Shown here piece after piece: positions 44,592-53,838 of a stretch of 64,000 bases of DNA. The notes below the pieces were generated by a model. The model saw nothing but the letters and a program-made list of their open reading frames with translations, was not told the origin of the DNA and did not search any database. The first letter of the stretch is position 1. The number at the start of each line of letters is the position of its first letter. The DNA is from Rhodoligotrophos sp. CJ14 (GTDB lineage: Bacteria > Pseudomonadota > Alphaproteobacteria > Rhizobiales > Im1), in assembly GCF_038811545.1 (NCBI RefSeq), contig NZ_CP133319.1, forward strand, positions 1,364,001-1,428,000. The letters are read 5' to 3'. The translations under genes were made by a program, and so were the position numbers.

Positions 44592-47441
44592 ATGACGCTG
44601 ATCAAGGAACTCGACTACGGAACGCCAAAGAGCACGGCCACCGAGCTCGTGACGCTGGAGATCGACGGCCAGGAGGTCACCGTCCCAGCCGGCACCTCGA
44701 TCATGCGGGCAGCTATGGACCGCGGCGTGCAGATTCCGAAGCTCTGCGCCACCGATATGCTGGAGAGCTTCGGCTCCTGCCGGCTATGCCTCGTGGAGAT
44801 CGAGGGGCGCAAGGGCACACCTGCCTCCTGCACGACGCCCGTGGCGCCCGGCATGAAGGTGAAGACGCAGACCGAGCGTCTCGCCCGCCTGCGTAAAGGC
44901 GTGATGGAGCTATATATCTCCGACCACCCGCTGGATTGCCTGACCTGCTCGGCCAATGGCGATTGCGAGCTGCAGGACATGGCCGGCGCGGTTGGCTTGC
45001 GCGAGGTGCGCTACGGCTATGACGGCGACAACCATCTCGATGCCGCGAAGGACGAGAGCAATCCGTATTTTACCTTCGATCCAGCCAAGTGCATCGTCTG
45101 CTCGCGCTGCGTTCGCGCCTGCGAGGAGGTGCAGGGCACCTTTGCACTGACCATCGATGATCGGGGCTTTGCCTCGCATGTGTCGGCCGGCATGGATGAA
45201 GGCTTCCTCTCATCCGAATGCGTATCCTGCGGCGCCTGCGTCCAGGCTTGCCCCACCGCCACTCTCACCGAGAAATCGGTGATCGAGATGGGCCAGCCCG
45301 AGCACAGCGTGCTCACCACTTGCGCCTATTGCGGCGTTGGCTGCTCCTTCAAGGCCGAGATGAAGGGCGAGGAAGTGGTGCGCATGGTGCCCTATAAGGA
45401 TGGTGGCGCCAATGAAGGCCATTCCTGCGTGAAGGGCCGCTTCGCCTTTGGCTATGCCACCCACAAGGATCGGCAGCTCAAGCCGATGATCCGTGAGAGG
45501 ATCACCGATCCTTGGCGCGAGGTGAGCTGGGACGAGGCGATCACCTATGCCGCCACCCGCCTGAAAGACATCCAGGCCAGATATGGCCGCGGGTCGATCG
45601 GCGGCATCACCTCTTCCCGCTGCACCAATGAGGAGGTCTATGTCGTCCAGAAGATGATCCGCGCGGCCTTCGGCAACAACAATGTCGATACCTGCGCCCG
45701 CGTTTGCCACTCGCCCACTGGCTATGGTCTGAAGCAGACGCTCGGCACCTCAGCCGGCACGCAGGATTTCAAGAGCGTCGCCAAGGCTGACGTGATCATG
45801 GTCATCGGCGCGAACCCCACCGATGCCCATCCGGTCTTCGCCTCGCGCATGAAGCGGCGGCTGCGGGAAGGCGCCAAGTTGATCGTGGTCGACCCGCGGC
45901 GCATCGAGCTGGTGAAGTCCCCTCACGTCAAGGCCGCCTACCATCTGCCGCTGCGCCCCGGCACCAATGTCGCCGTGATGAACGCCATGGCCCATGTGAT
46001 CGTGACCGAGGGCCTGGTCGATCGCGCCTATGTGGAGGAGCGCTGCGAGCCCAAGGACTTCGCTCTCTGGGAGAAATTTATCAGCGCGCCCGAGCATTCA
46101 CCGGAAGCCGTTGAAGCGATTACCGGCGTGCCCGCGGCCGAGCTGCGCGCCGCGGCAAGGCTTTATGCCTCCGCGCCCAATGCGGCGATCTATTACGGCT
46201 TGGGCGTGACCGAGCACAGCCAGGGCTCGACCATGGTCATGGCCATGGCCAATCTCGCCATGGCCACCGGCAATATCGGCCGAGAGGGCGTCGGCATCAA
46301 TCCGCTGCGTGGCCAGAACAACGTGCAGGGCTCATGCGACATGGGCTCGTTCCCCCATGAGCTCACCGGCTACCGTCACATCTCGGACACGACGGTGCGT
46401 AGCCAGTTCGAGAGCTTCTGGAACGTGCCCCTCGATCCGGAGCCTGGCCTGCGCATCCCCAACATGTTCGCCGCTGCCATCGACGGCTCGTTCAAGGGCC
46501 TGTTCGTGCAGGGCGAAGATATCGCCCAGTCCGACCCCAACCTCAAGCATGTGGGCGAGGCGTTGGAATCGATGGAATGCGTGATCGTCCAGGACCTGTT
46601 CCTGAACGAGACCGCAGCCTTCGCCCATGTCTTCTTCCCCGGCACCTCCTTCCTCGAGAAGGACGGCACCTTCACCAATGCCGAGCGCCGCATCAATCGG
46701 GTACGCCCGGTGATGAAGGAGAAGCAGGGCATGTCGGAATGGGAGATTGTCTGCCGGCTCTCGGCGGCTCTGGGCTATCCCATGCACTACAACTCGGCCG
46801 CCGAGATCATGGACGAGATCGCGGCCCTCACCCCGAGCTTTGCGGGTGTCTCCTTCGACCTGCTCGATCGGGTTGGCAGCGTCCAATGGCCGTGCAATGA
46901 GAACGCGCCTGAGGGCACACCGGTCATGCATATCGGCAAATTCGTGCGCGGCAAGGGCCGCTTCATGATCACCGAATTCGTGGCGACACCCGAGCGGACG
47001 AACCGGTCCTTCCCGCTGATCCTGACCACCGGCCGCATCCTCAGCCAGTATAATGTGGGCGCGCAGACCCGGCGCACCGAGAACGTCGCCTGGCACAATG
47101 AGGACGTGCTGGAGATCCATCCCTTCGATGCGGAGGATCGCGGGATCAACGATGGCGATATGGTCTCTCTCACCAGCCGCATCGGTGGCATCACCTTGCG
47201 CGCCGTCATCTCCGATCGCATGCCGCAAGGGGTGGTCTACACGACCTTCCACCATCCCATGACCGGCGCGAATGTGATCACCACGGAATATTCCGACTGG
47301 GCCACCAGTTGCCCGGAATACAAGGTGACGGCGGTCCAGGTCACGCGCTCGAACCAGCCCTCCGATTGGCAACGGGAATGGGAGGTGCGCGAGACCGAGC
47401 ACAAGCGGGTGGGGATCAAGCCGCTGGTCGCGGCGGAATGA
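44592..47441 (+). CDS. fdsA: NAD-dependent formate dehydrogenase alpha subunit (Mo catalytic subunit)
   Basis: 949 residues. The N-terminal [2Fe-2S] domain (ESFGSCRLCLVEIEG), NuoG-like clusters (HPLDCLTCSANGDCEL; CIVCSRCVRACEEVQG; CVSCGACVQACPTATL) and the catalytic domain cluster CAYCGVGCSFKAEMKGE precede the bis-MGD catalytic core. The active-site Mo ligand is Cys372 in CARVCHSPTGYG (cysteine, not selenocysteine). It oxidises formate to CO2 and can work in reverse in some bacteria. Start at ATG 44592 with AAGGTG upstream, 13 nt after fdsB. Confidence 0.95.
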   Translation: MTLIKELDYGTPKSTATELVTLEIDGQEVTVPAGTSIMRAAMDRGVQIPKLCATDMLESFGSCRLCLVEIEGRKGTPASCTTPVAPGMKVKTQTERLARLRKGVMELYISDHPLDCLTCSANGDCELQDMAGAVGLREVRYGYDGDNHLDAAKDESNPYFTFDPAKCIVCSRCVRACEEVQGTFALTIDDRGFASHVSAGMDEGFLSSECVSCGACVQACPTATLTEKSVIEMGQPEHSVLTTCAYCGVGCSFKAEMKGEEVVRMVPYKDGGANEGHSCVKGRFAFGYATHKDRQLKPMIRERITDPWREVSWDEAITYAATRLKDIQARYGRGSIGGITSSRCTNEEVYVVQKMIRAAFGNNNVDTCARVCHSPTGYGLKQTLGTSAGTQDFKSVAKADVIMVIGANPTDAHPVFASRMKRRLREGAKLIVVDPRRIELVKSPHVKAAYHLPLRPGTNVAVMNAMAHVIVTEGLVDRAYVEERCEPKDFALWEKFISAPEHSPEAVEAITGVPAAELRAAARLYASAPNAAIYYGLGVTEHSQGSTMVMAMANLAMATGNIGREGVGINPLRGQNNVQGSCDMGSFPHELTGYRHISDTTVRSQFESFWNVPLDPEPGLRIPNMFAAAIDGSFKGLFVQGEDIAQSDPNLKHVGEALESMECVIVQDLFLNETAAFAHVFFPGTSFLEKDGTFTNAERRINRVRPVMKEKQGMSEWEIVCRLSAALGYPMHYNSAAEIMDEIAALTPSFAGVSFDLLDRVGSVQWPCNENAPEGTPVMHIGKFVRGKGRFMITEFVATPERTNRSFPLILTTGRILSQYNVGAQTRRTENVAWHNEDVLEIHPFDAEDRGINDGDMVSLTSRIGGITLRAVISDRMPQGVVYTTFHHPMTGANVITTEYSDWATSCPEYKVTAVQVTRSNQPSDWQREWEVRETEHKRVGIKPLVAAE

Positions 47442-47445
47442 GGCC

Positions 47446-48258
47446 ATGAGCGGTATCCCGGCCCGCGCGCTCGACAAGGCGGATGAGAGCTCGTCCGTCA
47501 TGGTCGAAGCCACGGCCTATGGCGCTCACGATACCAGCGCGATCAGCTGGGCATTGGCCGAAGAAGTGCCGGTCGCGCTGATGTACAATTCAGAGCCCTA
47601 CGCGGTGATGATGGCAAGCCCCGCTGACCTCAAGGACTTCGCCATTGGCTTCTCGCTTTCGGAAGGCGTTATCGAGGCTTACGCGGATATCCTCCAGGTG
47701 CTGGTCATGCCGGTGGAGGGCGGGTTTGCCTGCGACATCGCAGTGAGCGACCAGGCTCTCGCCGAAGCCCGTAAGCCCAGGCGTGCCATCGAAGGCCGCT
47801 CTGGCTGCGGCATCTGCGGCGTTGCCGAGATCGGCGAAGTGGTGCGGCGTCAGCGCAAACTGGCGCCCTTGCGCCTTGATCCCAAAGCGGTCACGCGCGG
47901 CTTTGCCGAACTCGGCCGCCATCAGCCCATGAACCGGGTCAACCACTCCGTTCATGCAGCCGCCTGGTGCTCGCTCGATGGTGAGGTCCTGATCGCCCGC
48001 GAGGATGTTGGCCGCCACAACGCCTTGGATAAGCTCCTTGGTGCGTTGGTGGCGAAAGGTTTCGACCTGAGCGATGGCTTTGTGGTGATGTCGAGCCGCT
48101 GCAGCTTCGAACTGGTTCAGAAGGCGGCAACCTTGGGCGTGCGCGGCCTTGCCACCATTTCCGCCCCCACCGCCCTCGCCCTGGCCCTCGCACGCGAGGC
48201 CGGCCTGGCGCTTTCCGCCAAAGCGGGCGAGCGTGTCGTTCTCTTTCCCACTCTTTGA
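47446..48258 (+). CDS. fdhD: Formate dehydrogenase accessory sulfurtransferase FdhD
   Basis: 270 residues. The paired catalytic cysteines are in the loop GRSGCGICGVAEI; other family segments are PYAVMMASPADLKDFAIGFS and ALIAREDVGRHNALDKLLGA (the last six-histidine-adjacent region binds Mo cofactor). FdhD passes sulfur from IscS to the Mo site, which the catalytic subunit needs for activity. It starts 4 nt after the fdsA stop. Confidence 0.93.
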   Translation: MSGIPARALDKADESSSVMVEATAYGAHDTSAISWALAEEVPVALMYNSEPYAVMMASPADLKDFAIGFSLSEGVIEAYADILQVLVMPVEGGFACDIAVSDQALAEARKPRRAIEGRSGCGICGVAEIGEVVRRQRKLAPLRLDPKAVTRGFAELGRHQPMNRVNHSVHAAAWCSLDGEVLIAREDVGRHNALDKLLGALVAKGFDLSDGFVVMSSRCSFELVQKAATLGVRGLATISAPTALALALAREAGLALSAKAGERVVLFPTL

Positions 48259-48270
48259 GACTGTCCCGCG

Positions 48271-48498
48271 ATGCACGACGCTGACCTCATCCGCATGGCG
48301 AACCAGATCGCCACCTTTTTCAAGGCCTACCCTCATGACGAAGCCGTGCGTGAGACCGCAAACCACATCAAGAGCTTCTGGGACCCGCGCATGCGCCGGC
48401 AGATTCATGAGATCGGTCAGCGTGCCGATCACGGCCTCGATCCCGTGGTGATCGAGGCGCTGACGCAGGTTCCCGTGCCCGCACCTGTTACCTCATGA
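48271..48498 (+). CDS. fdsD: Formate dehydrogenase delta subunit
   Basis: 75 residues, FdsD family: LIRMANQIATFFKAYPHDEAV then HIKSFWDPRMRRQIHEI, which are the conserved blocks. It is needed for assembly or maturation of the soluble formate dehydrogenase with FdhD/FdsC-like factors. It is the last gene of the operon, 12 nt after fdhD. Confidence 0.92.
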   Translation: MHDADLIRMANQIATFFKAYPHDEAVRETANHIKSFWDPRMRRQIHEIGQRADHGLDPVVIEALTQVPVPAPVTS

Positions 48499-48514
48499 CC
48501 GACTCTGCCCCGGG

Positions 48515-49426
48515 TCACAGAAGCTGGTCAGAATGCTCGCCAGAAACCGGATCCTGGTGATGCGCCAATGTCTCATGCACCCCGGAATGGGACGCCTCGC
48601 CATGGGCCAGGACATGCGGATCTCCGCCCCCAGTCTTGATCGCCGCAGCATTGGGCACAATAGAAGCAATCTCTGCCTTGTGTTTCCAATCAAGCACTAG
48701 ATCGAGGGCTTCTTTGCTCTTGCCACGGTCCACCATATCCCCGACTGTTTTACGGAGGTCCTTGTCTTCTTTGAGAGGGCCACTCTCACCATGAATCCAT
48801 TTGAGCATGTCGTCGACCCGACCCTGATCCGCCAAGGCGATCATTTCCCGGCGAAAGTCGAATTCCAAAGCCTTCTCCCAGGTTGGTGAGTCCGCTCTGT
48901 CGATGGATCTGATCCCGGAGACATCCAGGATGATCGGGCGGTTGTTTACGTGATCCGCTCTTGCGAAGAGATTGTGAGGCTCTGGCACAAGCTCTCGCCC
49001 AATACTCGCAAGACTATCGTTCAAGAACGCTTCCTCAGAACGATTGAGAGCTATCGGTATCACGCCCCTGTCGACGGGAATGACCGGCCCTTGCAGCGCA
49101 TGTGTTCCATCCGGCAATGTGACGGCTTTGACTTCTGCATATTCGGGAAAGCCCGTGGCCCTTTGGACCTCAGGCCAGATCCGTTCGAGCCGCTCAGGTT
49201 GCGTTAATGGATCAGCGGGGTTCTTGGCGACCTGATAGACGTGATCCCCCCACCGATACTCCAGAATGCCAGACAGAAAGCCACGCGGAGGAATGCCAGT
49301 GGCCTTCAGTTCACTTATGGACTCAGGCGGGACATGCCAGACCGGCCGCTCATATTGAGCGGCCATTTCGCTCGCCGTTGGAGATTTTGAAAACACTTTA
49401 CCGAGAAAACCTGAAATATTTACCAT
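48515..49426 (-). CDS. Orphan protein of unknown function
   Basis: 303 residues, no signal peptide or membrane segment, no family recognised. The chain is mixed alpha/beta with segments RPIILDVSGIRSIDRADSPT and WPEVQRATGFPEYAEVKAVT. The tail is rich in His, Gly and Asp (GGGDPHVLAHGEASHSGVHE). Its DNA looks less GC-rich than the flanking fds operon and peptidase genes, and the upstream 100 bp is AT-rich. This is compatible with acquisition from outside, but composition was judged by eye only. Confidence 0.65.
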   Translation of the reverse strand: MVNISGFLGKVFSKSPTASEMAAQYERPVWHVPPESISELKATGIPPRGFLSGILEYRWGDHVYQVAKNPADPLTQPERLERIWPEVQRATGFPEYAEVKAVTLPDGTHALQGPVIPVDRGVIPIALNRSEEAFLNDSLASIGRELVPEPHNLFARADHVNNRPIILDVSGIRSIDRADSPTWEKALEFDFRREMIALADQGRVDDMLKWIHGESGPLKEDKDLRKTVGDMVDRGKSKEALDLVLDWKHKAEIASIVPNAAAIKTGGGDPHVLAHGEASHSGVHETLAHHQDPVSGEHSDQLL

Positions 49427-49579
49427 ATCTTCTGTCTATCCCTAGCCATGATTGGCTTGTATTTCCAATAGGATCCTGAGCTACCGAAACTCACAATCCT
49501 GCCGATCTAAATAATCTTGGATATGCCCCCCTTCGCGCCAACATTAAGGCCGCCATCCCCACGATCCCAAGGTCTCTCG

Positions 49580-51631
49580 ATGTCTCAATCGCATACCCTG
49601 ACAAACCCCCTGCTTGCGCCCTGGAACACGCCTTTCGAAGCACCTCCCTTCTCGGAGATTCGGCCAGAACACTTCCAGCCGGCATTCGAGGCGGCCTTTG
49701 CCAGCCACGCCAATGAAATTGCGGCTATCCGTGACAATCCGGAGAAGCCGACCTTCGAGAACACCATTCTCGCCATGGAGCGGGCTGGACGTGATCTCGA
49801 CCGTGTCTTCAGCGTTTTCTTCAACCTCACCGGCGCCGATACGAGTGACACCCTGCAGAAGATCGAGCGGGAGATCGCTCCGGCCTACACGCGGCACTTG
49901 AGCGCGATCTACCTGGACGGCGACCTGTTTGCCCGCATCAAATCGCTTTACGACAGTCGGAAAGCGGTCGATCTATCACCGGAGCAAGCCCGCGTCCTCG
50001 ACCGCTACCACATCCGGTTCACACAGAATGGCGCGGGTCTCGCCCCCGCGGAAAAGCGCAGGCTAGCTGAAATCAATGAGCGGCTCTCGGTCCTGGGCAC
50101 CACGTTCGGGCAAAACGTTCTCGCTGACGAGCGCAGCTATGCACTCGTGCTTGATGGCGCGGAGGATCTCGCAGGCCTTCCTGATTTCGTGATTGAGTCG
50201 GCAGCCGAGGCGGCACGTGACCGAGGTCTGCCCGGCAAGCACGTCATCACCCTCTCACGCTCGAGCATCGAGCCATTCCTGCAATATTCCGCCCGCCGTG
50301 ACCTGCGAGAGGCCGCCTTTCGCGCCTGGACCAGCCGCGGCGAGACTGGTGAGACCGATAACCGACCCATCATTGCCGAGACAGTCCGCTTGCGGGCCGA
50401 GCGCGCGCGCCTGCTGGGCTATGACAGTTTCGCCGCCTATCGTCTGAAGGATACCATGGCGGGTTCACCCGAAGCCGCCCTTGACCTCTTGCAGGCGGTC
50501 TGGACACCGGCCCGTGAGCAGGCGCTGCGCGAACAAGCCGCCCTCCAGGCGCTGATTGCCGAGGAGGGCGGCAATTTCGACATCAAGCCGTGGGACTGGC
50601 GCTATTATGCCGAACGCAGGCGCAAGGCCGAGTTCGATCTGCAGGAAAGCGAGATAAAGCCTTACCTGCAGCTCGAGAAGATGATCGAGGCGGCCTTCTA
50701 CACCGCCAATCGCCTGTTTGGGCTCACTTTCTCAGAGCGCGACGACGTCCCCATATACCACCCCGATATGCGCGTCTGGGAGGTGAAGGACGCGGAGAAC
50801 AACCATATCGGCCTGTTCTTCGGCGACTATTTCGCCCGCGCCAGCAAGCGCAGCGGCGCCTGGATGAACAGCTTCCGCGATCAGCACAAGCTGGACGGCG
50901 ACACAAGGCCCATCATCGCCAATGTCATGAATTTTGCAAAGGCCGCGCCCGGAAGTCCGTGCCTTCTAAGCTTCGATGACGCCCGCACCCTCTTCCACGA
51001 GTTCGGGCATGCCCTGCACGGGCTGCTCTCGGATGTCACCTATCCCTCGATTGCCGGCACCAATGTCAGCCGCGATTTCGTGGAATTTCCCTCGCAGCTT
51101 TACGAGCACTGGCTGGAGCGGCCGGAAATCCTCAAGCGCTTTGCCCTGCATTATCGGACGGGTGAGCCCATGCCGGATGCACTCATTGAGCGCCTGCTCA
51201 AGGCACGCCGCTTCAATCAGGGCTTTGCAACCGTGGAATATTGCGCCTCAGCCCTCATCGACATGGACTTTCACCGGATGACCGATCCAGGCGATCTCGA
51301 TGTCACCGCATTCGAAGCGGAAAGCCTGAAGCGCATCGGCATGCCCGAGGCGATCACCATGCGGCACCGTCCGCCCCACTTCCTCCACGTGTTCCAGGGC
51401 GGAGGCTATTCGGCCGCGTATTATTCGTATCTCTGGTCTGAAGTGCTCGATGCCGATGGTTTTGAGGCCTTCGAGCAGGCCGACGACATTTTCGATTCCG
51501 AAACCGCCGGGCGCTTGAAGGAATTCGTCTACTCCGCGGGCAATCGCCGCGAGCCCATGGACGCCTATATGGCCTTCCGCGGGCGCCCGCCAAAGCAGGA
51601 TGCCCTTCTTCGCGGCCGCGGCCTCGTCTGA
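49580..51631 (+). CDS. M3 family metallopeptidase (Dcp/oligopeptidase A type)
   Basis: 683 residues. Zinc motif HEFGH at 473-477 with the downstream glutamate in DFVEFPSQLYEHW. The N-terminus NPLLAPWNTPFEAPPFSEIR is like peptidyl-dipeptidase Dcp, and the length (about 680) fits Dcp or oligopeptidase A. It cleaves short peptides in the cytoplasm. The ATG at 49580 is taken over an earlier in-frame codon at 49517 because the conserved N-terminus begins there. Confidence 0.92.
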   Translation: MSQSHTLTNPLLAPWNTPFEAPPFSEIRPEHFQPAFEAAFASHANEIAAIRDNPEKPTFENTILAMERAGRDLDRVFSVFFNLTGADTSDTLQKIEREIAPAYTRHLSAIYLDGDLFARIKSLYDSRKAVDLSPEQARVLDRYHIRFTQNGAGLAPAEKRRLAEINERLSVLGTTFGQNVLADERSYALVLDGAEDLAGLPDFVIESAAEAARDRGLPGKHVITLSRSSIEPFLQYSARRDLREAAFRAWTSRGETGETDNRPIIAETVRLRAERARLLGYDSFAAYRLKDTMAGSPEAALDLLQAVWTPAREQALREQAALQALIAEEGGNFDIKPWDWRYYAERRRKAEFDLQESEIKPYLQLEKMIEAAFYTANRLFGLTFSERDDVPIYHPDMRVWEVKDAENNHIGLFFGDYFARASKRSGAWMNSFRDQHKLDGDTRPIIANVMNFAKAAPGSPCLLSFDDARTLFHEFGHALHGLLSDVTYPSIAGTNVSRDFVEFPSQLYEHWLERPEILKRFALHYRTGEPMPDALIERLLKARRFNQGFATVEYCASALIDMDFHRMTDPGDLDVTAFEAESLKRIGMPEAITMRHRPPHFLHVFQGGGYSAAYYSYLWSEVLDADGFEAFEQADDIFDSETAGRLKEFVYSAGNRREPMDAYMAFRGRPPKQDALLRGRGLV

Positions 51632-51690
51632 TCCCCTTGAGCGATCGCTCCGTCATGCCCCGCCGCGCCTGCGCGCCGAGCAGCTCTAGT

Positions 51691-52605
51691 CTAGTTCGGC
51701 AGCGCCGGCAGGGAAGCGAGATAGTCCGCAATGGCGTCGAGATCCTGCCGCGGCAGCTTTGAGAGATTGGCCTGCACCTCGCCCATTCCACCGGACGACA
51801 GGCCGTCATAGCCGTAAGCCTCGCCATATTCGAGTGCATCGGCGAGATCCTGCGCGCTGGTGAATTCGCCCCGTTCGATCAGACCGCGCAGGCTGGGCAC
51901 CCTGCCCTGGCCCTCCGGATGCGGGCCGCCGGCCAGGAACCGGCTATTATCTGCAATCATCAGCCAATTGCGGGGCGTATGGCACTCTCCGCAATGGCCC
52001 GGCCCCCGCACGAGATAGGCCCCGCGATTCCAGGCCTCGCTTCGGGCCGGGTCCGGCTGGAATGGCTCGGTGCGAAAGGCAAGCTCCTGCCACCATCCGA
52101 TGAGCGGGCGAAGAAGAGTGAGACCCGGCACATCATGGGGCGGCACCGGATGCTTCACCGGCGTCAGGCTCCTGAGATAGGCGTAGAGATCCACCACATC
52201 AGTCGGGCGCGTATTGCGATAAGACGTATAGGGCAGCGCCGGCAACAGCAGAGCGCCATTCGGTGCCGCCCCGTGCATCAGCGCATTGGCGAGATCGACC
52301 GCCGACCACTTGCCCAGGCCCGTCTCCGGATCCGGGGTTAGGTTCGGCGGATAGAACGTGCCGATCGGTGTTTTGAAAGCCTCACCGCCAATGGGCAATC
52401 CTGCATCCTCGGCCGCCGCATCGCTGCTGCCTGAATGGCACGAGATGCAGCCGGCGGCGAAATAGATCCGACGACCGTTTTCGAGATCCGGCTGATGATC
52501 CTGCGGCAGGTCAGCCTGGGTGAGCGCTGTGGGTCGCGGGGCCAGCGCATAGAGCCCTGCAACCCCGAGCGCCAGGCAGGCGAGGATGATGGCCAGAACC
52601 CGCAT
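51691..52605 (-). CDS. Diheme c-type cytochrome
   Basis: 304 residues with an N-terminal membrane anchor/signal (VLAIILACLALGVAGLYAL) and two heme sites: CISCH and CGECH. It contains FYPPNLTPDPETGLGKWS, almost identical to the monoheme cytochrome at 27679. This form is typical of cytochrome subunits that take electrons from periplasmic dehydrogenases. It lies 8 nt downstream of the cytochrome c' gene, so the two form an operon. ATG at 52605, with TTG one codon earlier as alternative. Confidence 0.87.
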   Translation of the reverse strand: MRVLAIILACLALGVAGLYALAPRPTALTQADLPQDHQPDLENGRRIYFAAGCISCHSGSSDAAAEDAGLPIGGEAFKTPIGTFYPPNLTPDPETGLGKWSAVDLANALMHGAAPNGALLLPALPYTSYRNTRPTDVVDLYAYLRSLTPVKHPVPPHDVPGLTLLRPLIGWWQELAFRTEPFQPDPARSEAWNRGAYLVRGPGHCGECHTPRNWLMIADNSRFLAGGPHPEGQGRVPSLRGLIERGEFTSAQDLADALEYGEAYGYDGLSSGGMGEVQANLSKLPRQDLDAIADYLASLPALPN

Positions 52606-52613
52606 CAAGCCGG

Positions 52614-53084
52614 TCAGTTTTCGGGGGCGCGGAACGTCTTGTGACAGGCGGCGCAAGCGCCACCCAGTGTCTTGAACGCCTCCTGAAACCGATCTTGGGA
52701 ATTGGCTTCACCGGCCTTCGCCACCGCCGACGCCGCAGCCTTTGCCTCCTCGAACCGCGCGGCAAACGCGTCAGGTTGCTCCCAGATCGCGGGCAGAGCC
52801 CTCGACTTCCCACCGCCACTGCCTTCGGGGAAGAGCTTCTCGGCGCGATTGAACTCGGCGAGGATCTTCTCAGCAGCCGCCTTCACTGCCTGCCCGTCAA
52901 AGGCTTGCTGGCCACGCGCCATTCCCGCCAACGGGCGCAGTTGCTTGCTGATCGTCTCCATGGCATCTTCGCGCTCGGCAGCGGGATTGGCCTGGGCGAG
53001 AGCTGGCCTCATCTCCGGAAGCGGCATCAAGACTGCTGCTAAAGCAGCAAGACCTATCGCCAGCGCGCTCAATCGAAGGGACAT
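52614..53084 (-). CDS. Cytochrome c' / c556 family protein
   Basis: 156 residues. The signal peptide (LSALAIGLAALAAVLMPLP, cleaved near ALAQA) is followed by a four-helix-bundle domain with a single C-terminal heme site CAACHKTFRAPEN, the hallmark of the cytochrome c' group. These bind NO and CO or carry electrons. ATG at 53084; a TTG two codons earlier has the better-spaced GGGGAG (7 nt). The open frame upstream has no signal-like features. It is co-transcribed with the diheme cytochrome. Confidence 0.87.
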   Translation of the reverse strand: MSLRLSALAIGLAALAAVLMPLPEMRPALAQANPAAEREDAMETISKQLRPLAGMARGQQAFDGQAVKAAAEKILAEFNRAEKLFPEGSGGGKSRALPAIWEQPDAFAARFEEAKAAASAVAKAGEANSQDRFQEAFKTLGGACAACHKTFRAPEN

Positions 53085-53396
53085 TGTCAAACCGGTGCTC
53101 CCCGAAATGGTATGGCATTCCGCATATTGGAGAGCCGGACTTGCCCGCTTGCCATACACGACTGCGTGAGGCCATGGGGTGAAATTTTCCTGTGGACTGG
53201 CAGCATGCAGCAGATGACTGTGAGCAGATGTCCGTGATCCCAATTTTGCCACGACTCGGATCTATGTCCTCACGCCCCGGTAGCGAAGCGATCCGGATGA
53301 GGCGATCCTGCGTTCAGCTGCCATACAGCATGGCTGGTTTAGAACGTCTTTAACTTGTCCCGATTAAACCAGCGGTTCCTGTTGGAGCGGTCCATA

Positions 53397-53561
53397 ATGA
53401 TTGACGTCGATGCTTCTGATGAAGATTCACAAAAGGACCCTCAAGGCGCCCCCGCCATAAGTCCTGAGGTGCGGGAAGTCCTTCACATGCTGAGATCAAT
53501 CGAACAGCGGAACGGTTCAGTGACACGCGGTGCCGGCAAGCCGGCCTCGACGAAGTCCTGA
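53397..53561 (+). CDS. Small acidic/basic protein of unknown function
   Basis: 54 residues: acidic N-terminus (DVDASDEDSQKDP), a central helix (SPEVREVLHMLRSIEQR), basic C-terminus. The ATG has GGAG 8 nt upstream, which is why it is called. No family is recognised. It is followed by two tandem hairpins, the second a clear terminator, so it is a self-contained short transcription unit. Confidence 0.5.
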   Translation: MIDVDASDEDSQKDPQGAPAISPEVREVLHMLRSIEQRNGSVTRGAGKPASTKS

Positions 53562-53571
53562 CGTTCTGATC

Positions 53572-53600
53572 ACCTCGCGCGGCAGCCGCCTGCGCGAGGT
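53572..53600 (+). other. GC-rich hairpin preceding the terminator
   Basis: A perfect 9-bp inverted repeat ACCTCGCGC / GCGCGAGGT with an 11-nt loop. It lies between the 54-codon gene and the terminator at 53610. Together the two hairpins could be the 3' part of a small RNA or of the small mRNA. Confidence 0.45.
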
Positions 53601-53609
53601 CCCATAGAA

Positions 53610-53645
53610 GCCCGGCGCGACCCCCAGCTGTCCGCCGGGCTTTTT
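53610..53645 (+). terminator. Rho-independent terminator
   Basis: GCCCGGCG (53610-53617) pairs with CGCCGGGC (53633-53640) and is followed by six T residues counting the run after the stem. It ends the short unit with the 54-codon gene. Confidence 0.85.
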
Positions 53646-53838
53646 GCATTTGCGGGCCAGGCGCGCCTGCCACTCCAATCCGGTTGTATCTTTGCCTCCA
53701 TTCTGCCGCCCCGCCGCACCGCCTTTGCCGCCCTGGACAAGGATCTTCGCGCTGCGCTTGGCTTTTCGAATGAGGCGTGCACGCGCGACATCATTCGGAA
53801 TTATGAAGCGCATACAAAAACCAGATTGAGAGTCGAAT

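Noticed and set aside
46332-47513. A 393-codon minus-strand open frame inside fdsA
   Set aside because: Antisense to a well-conserved catalytic subunit, with no domain of its own.
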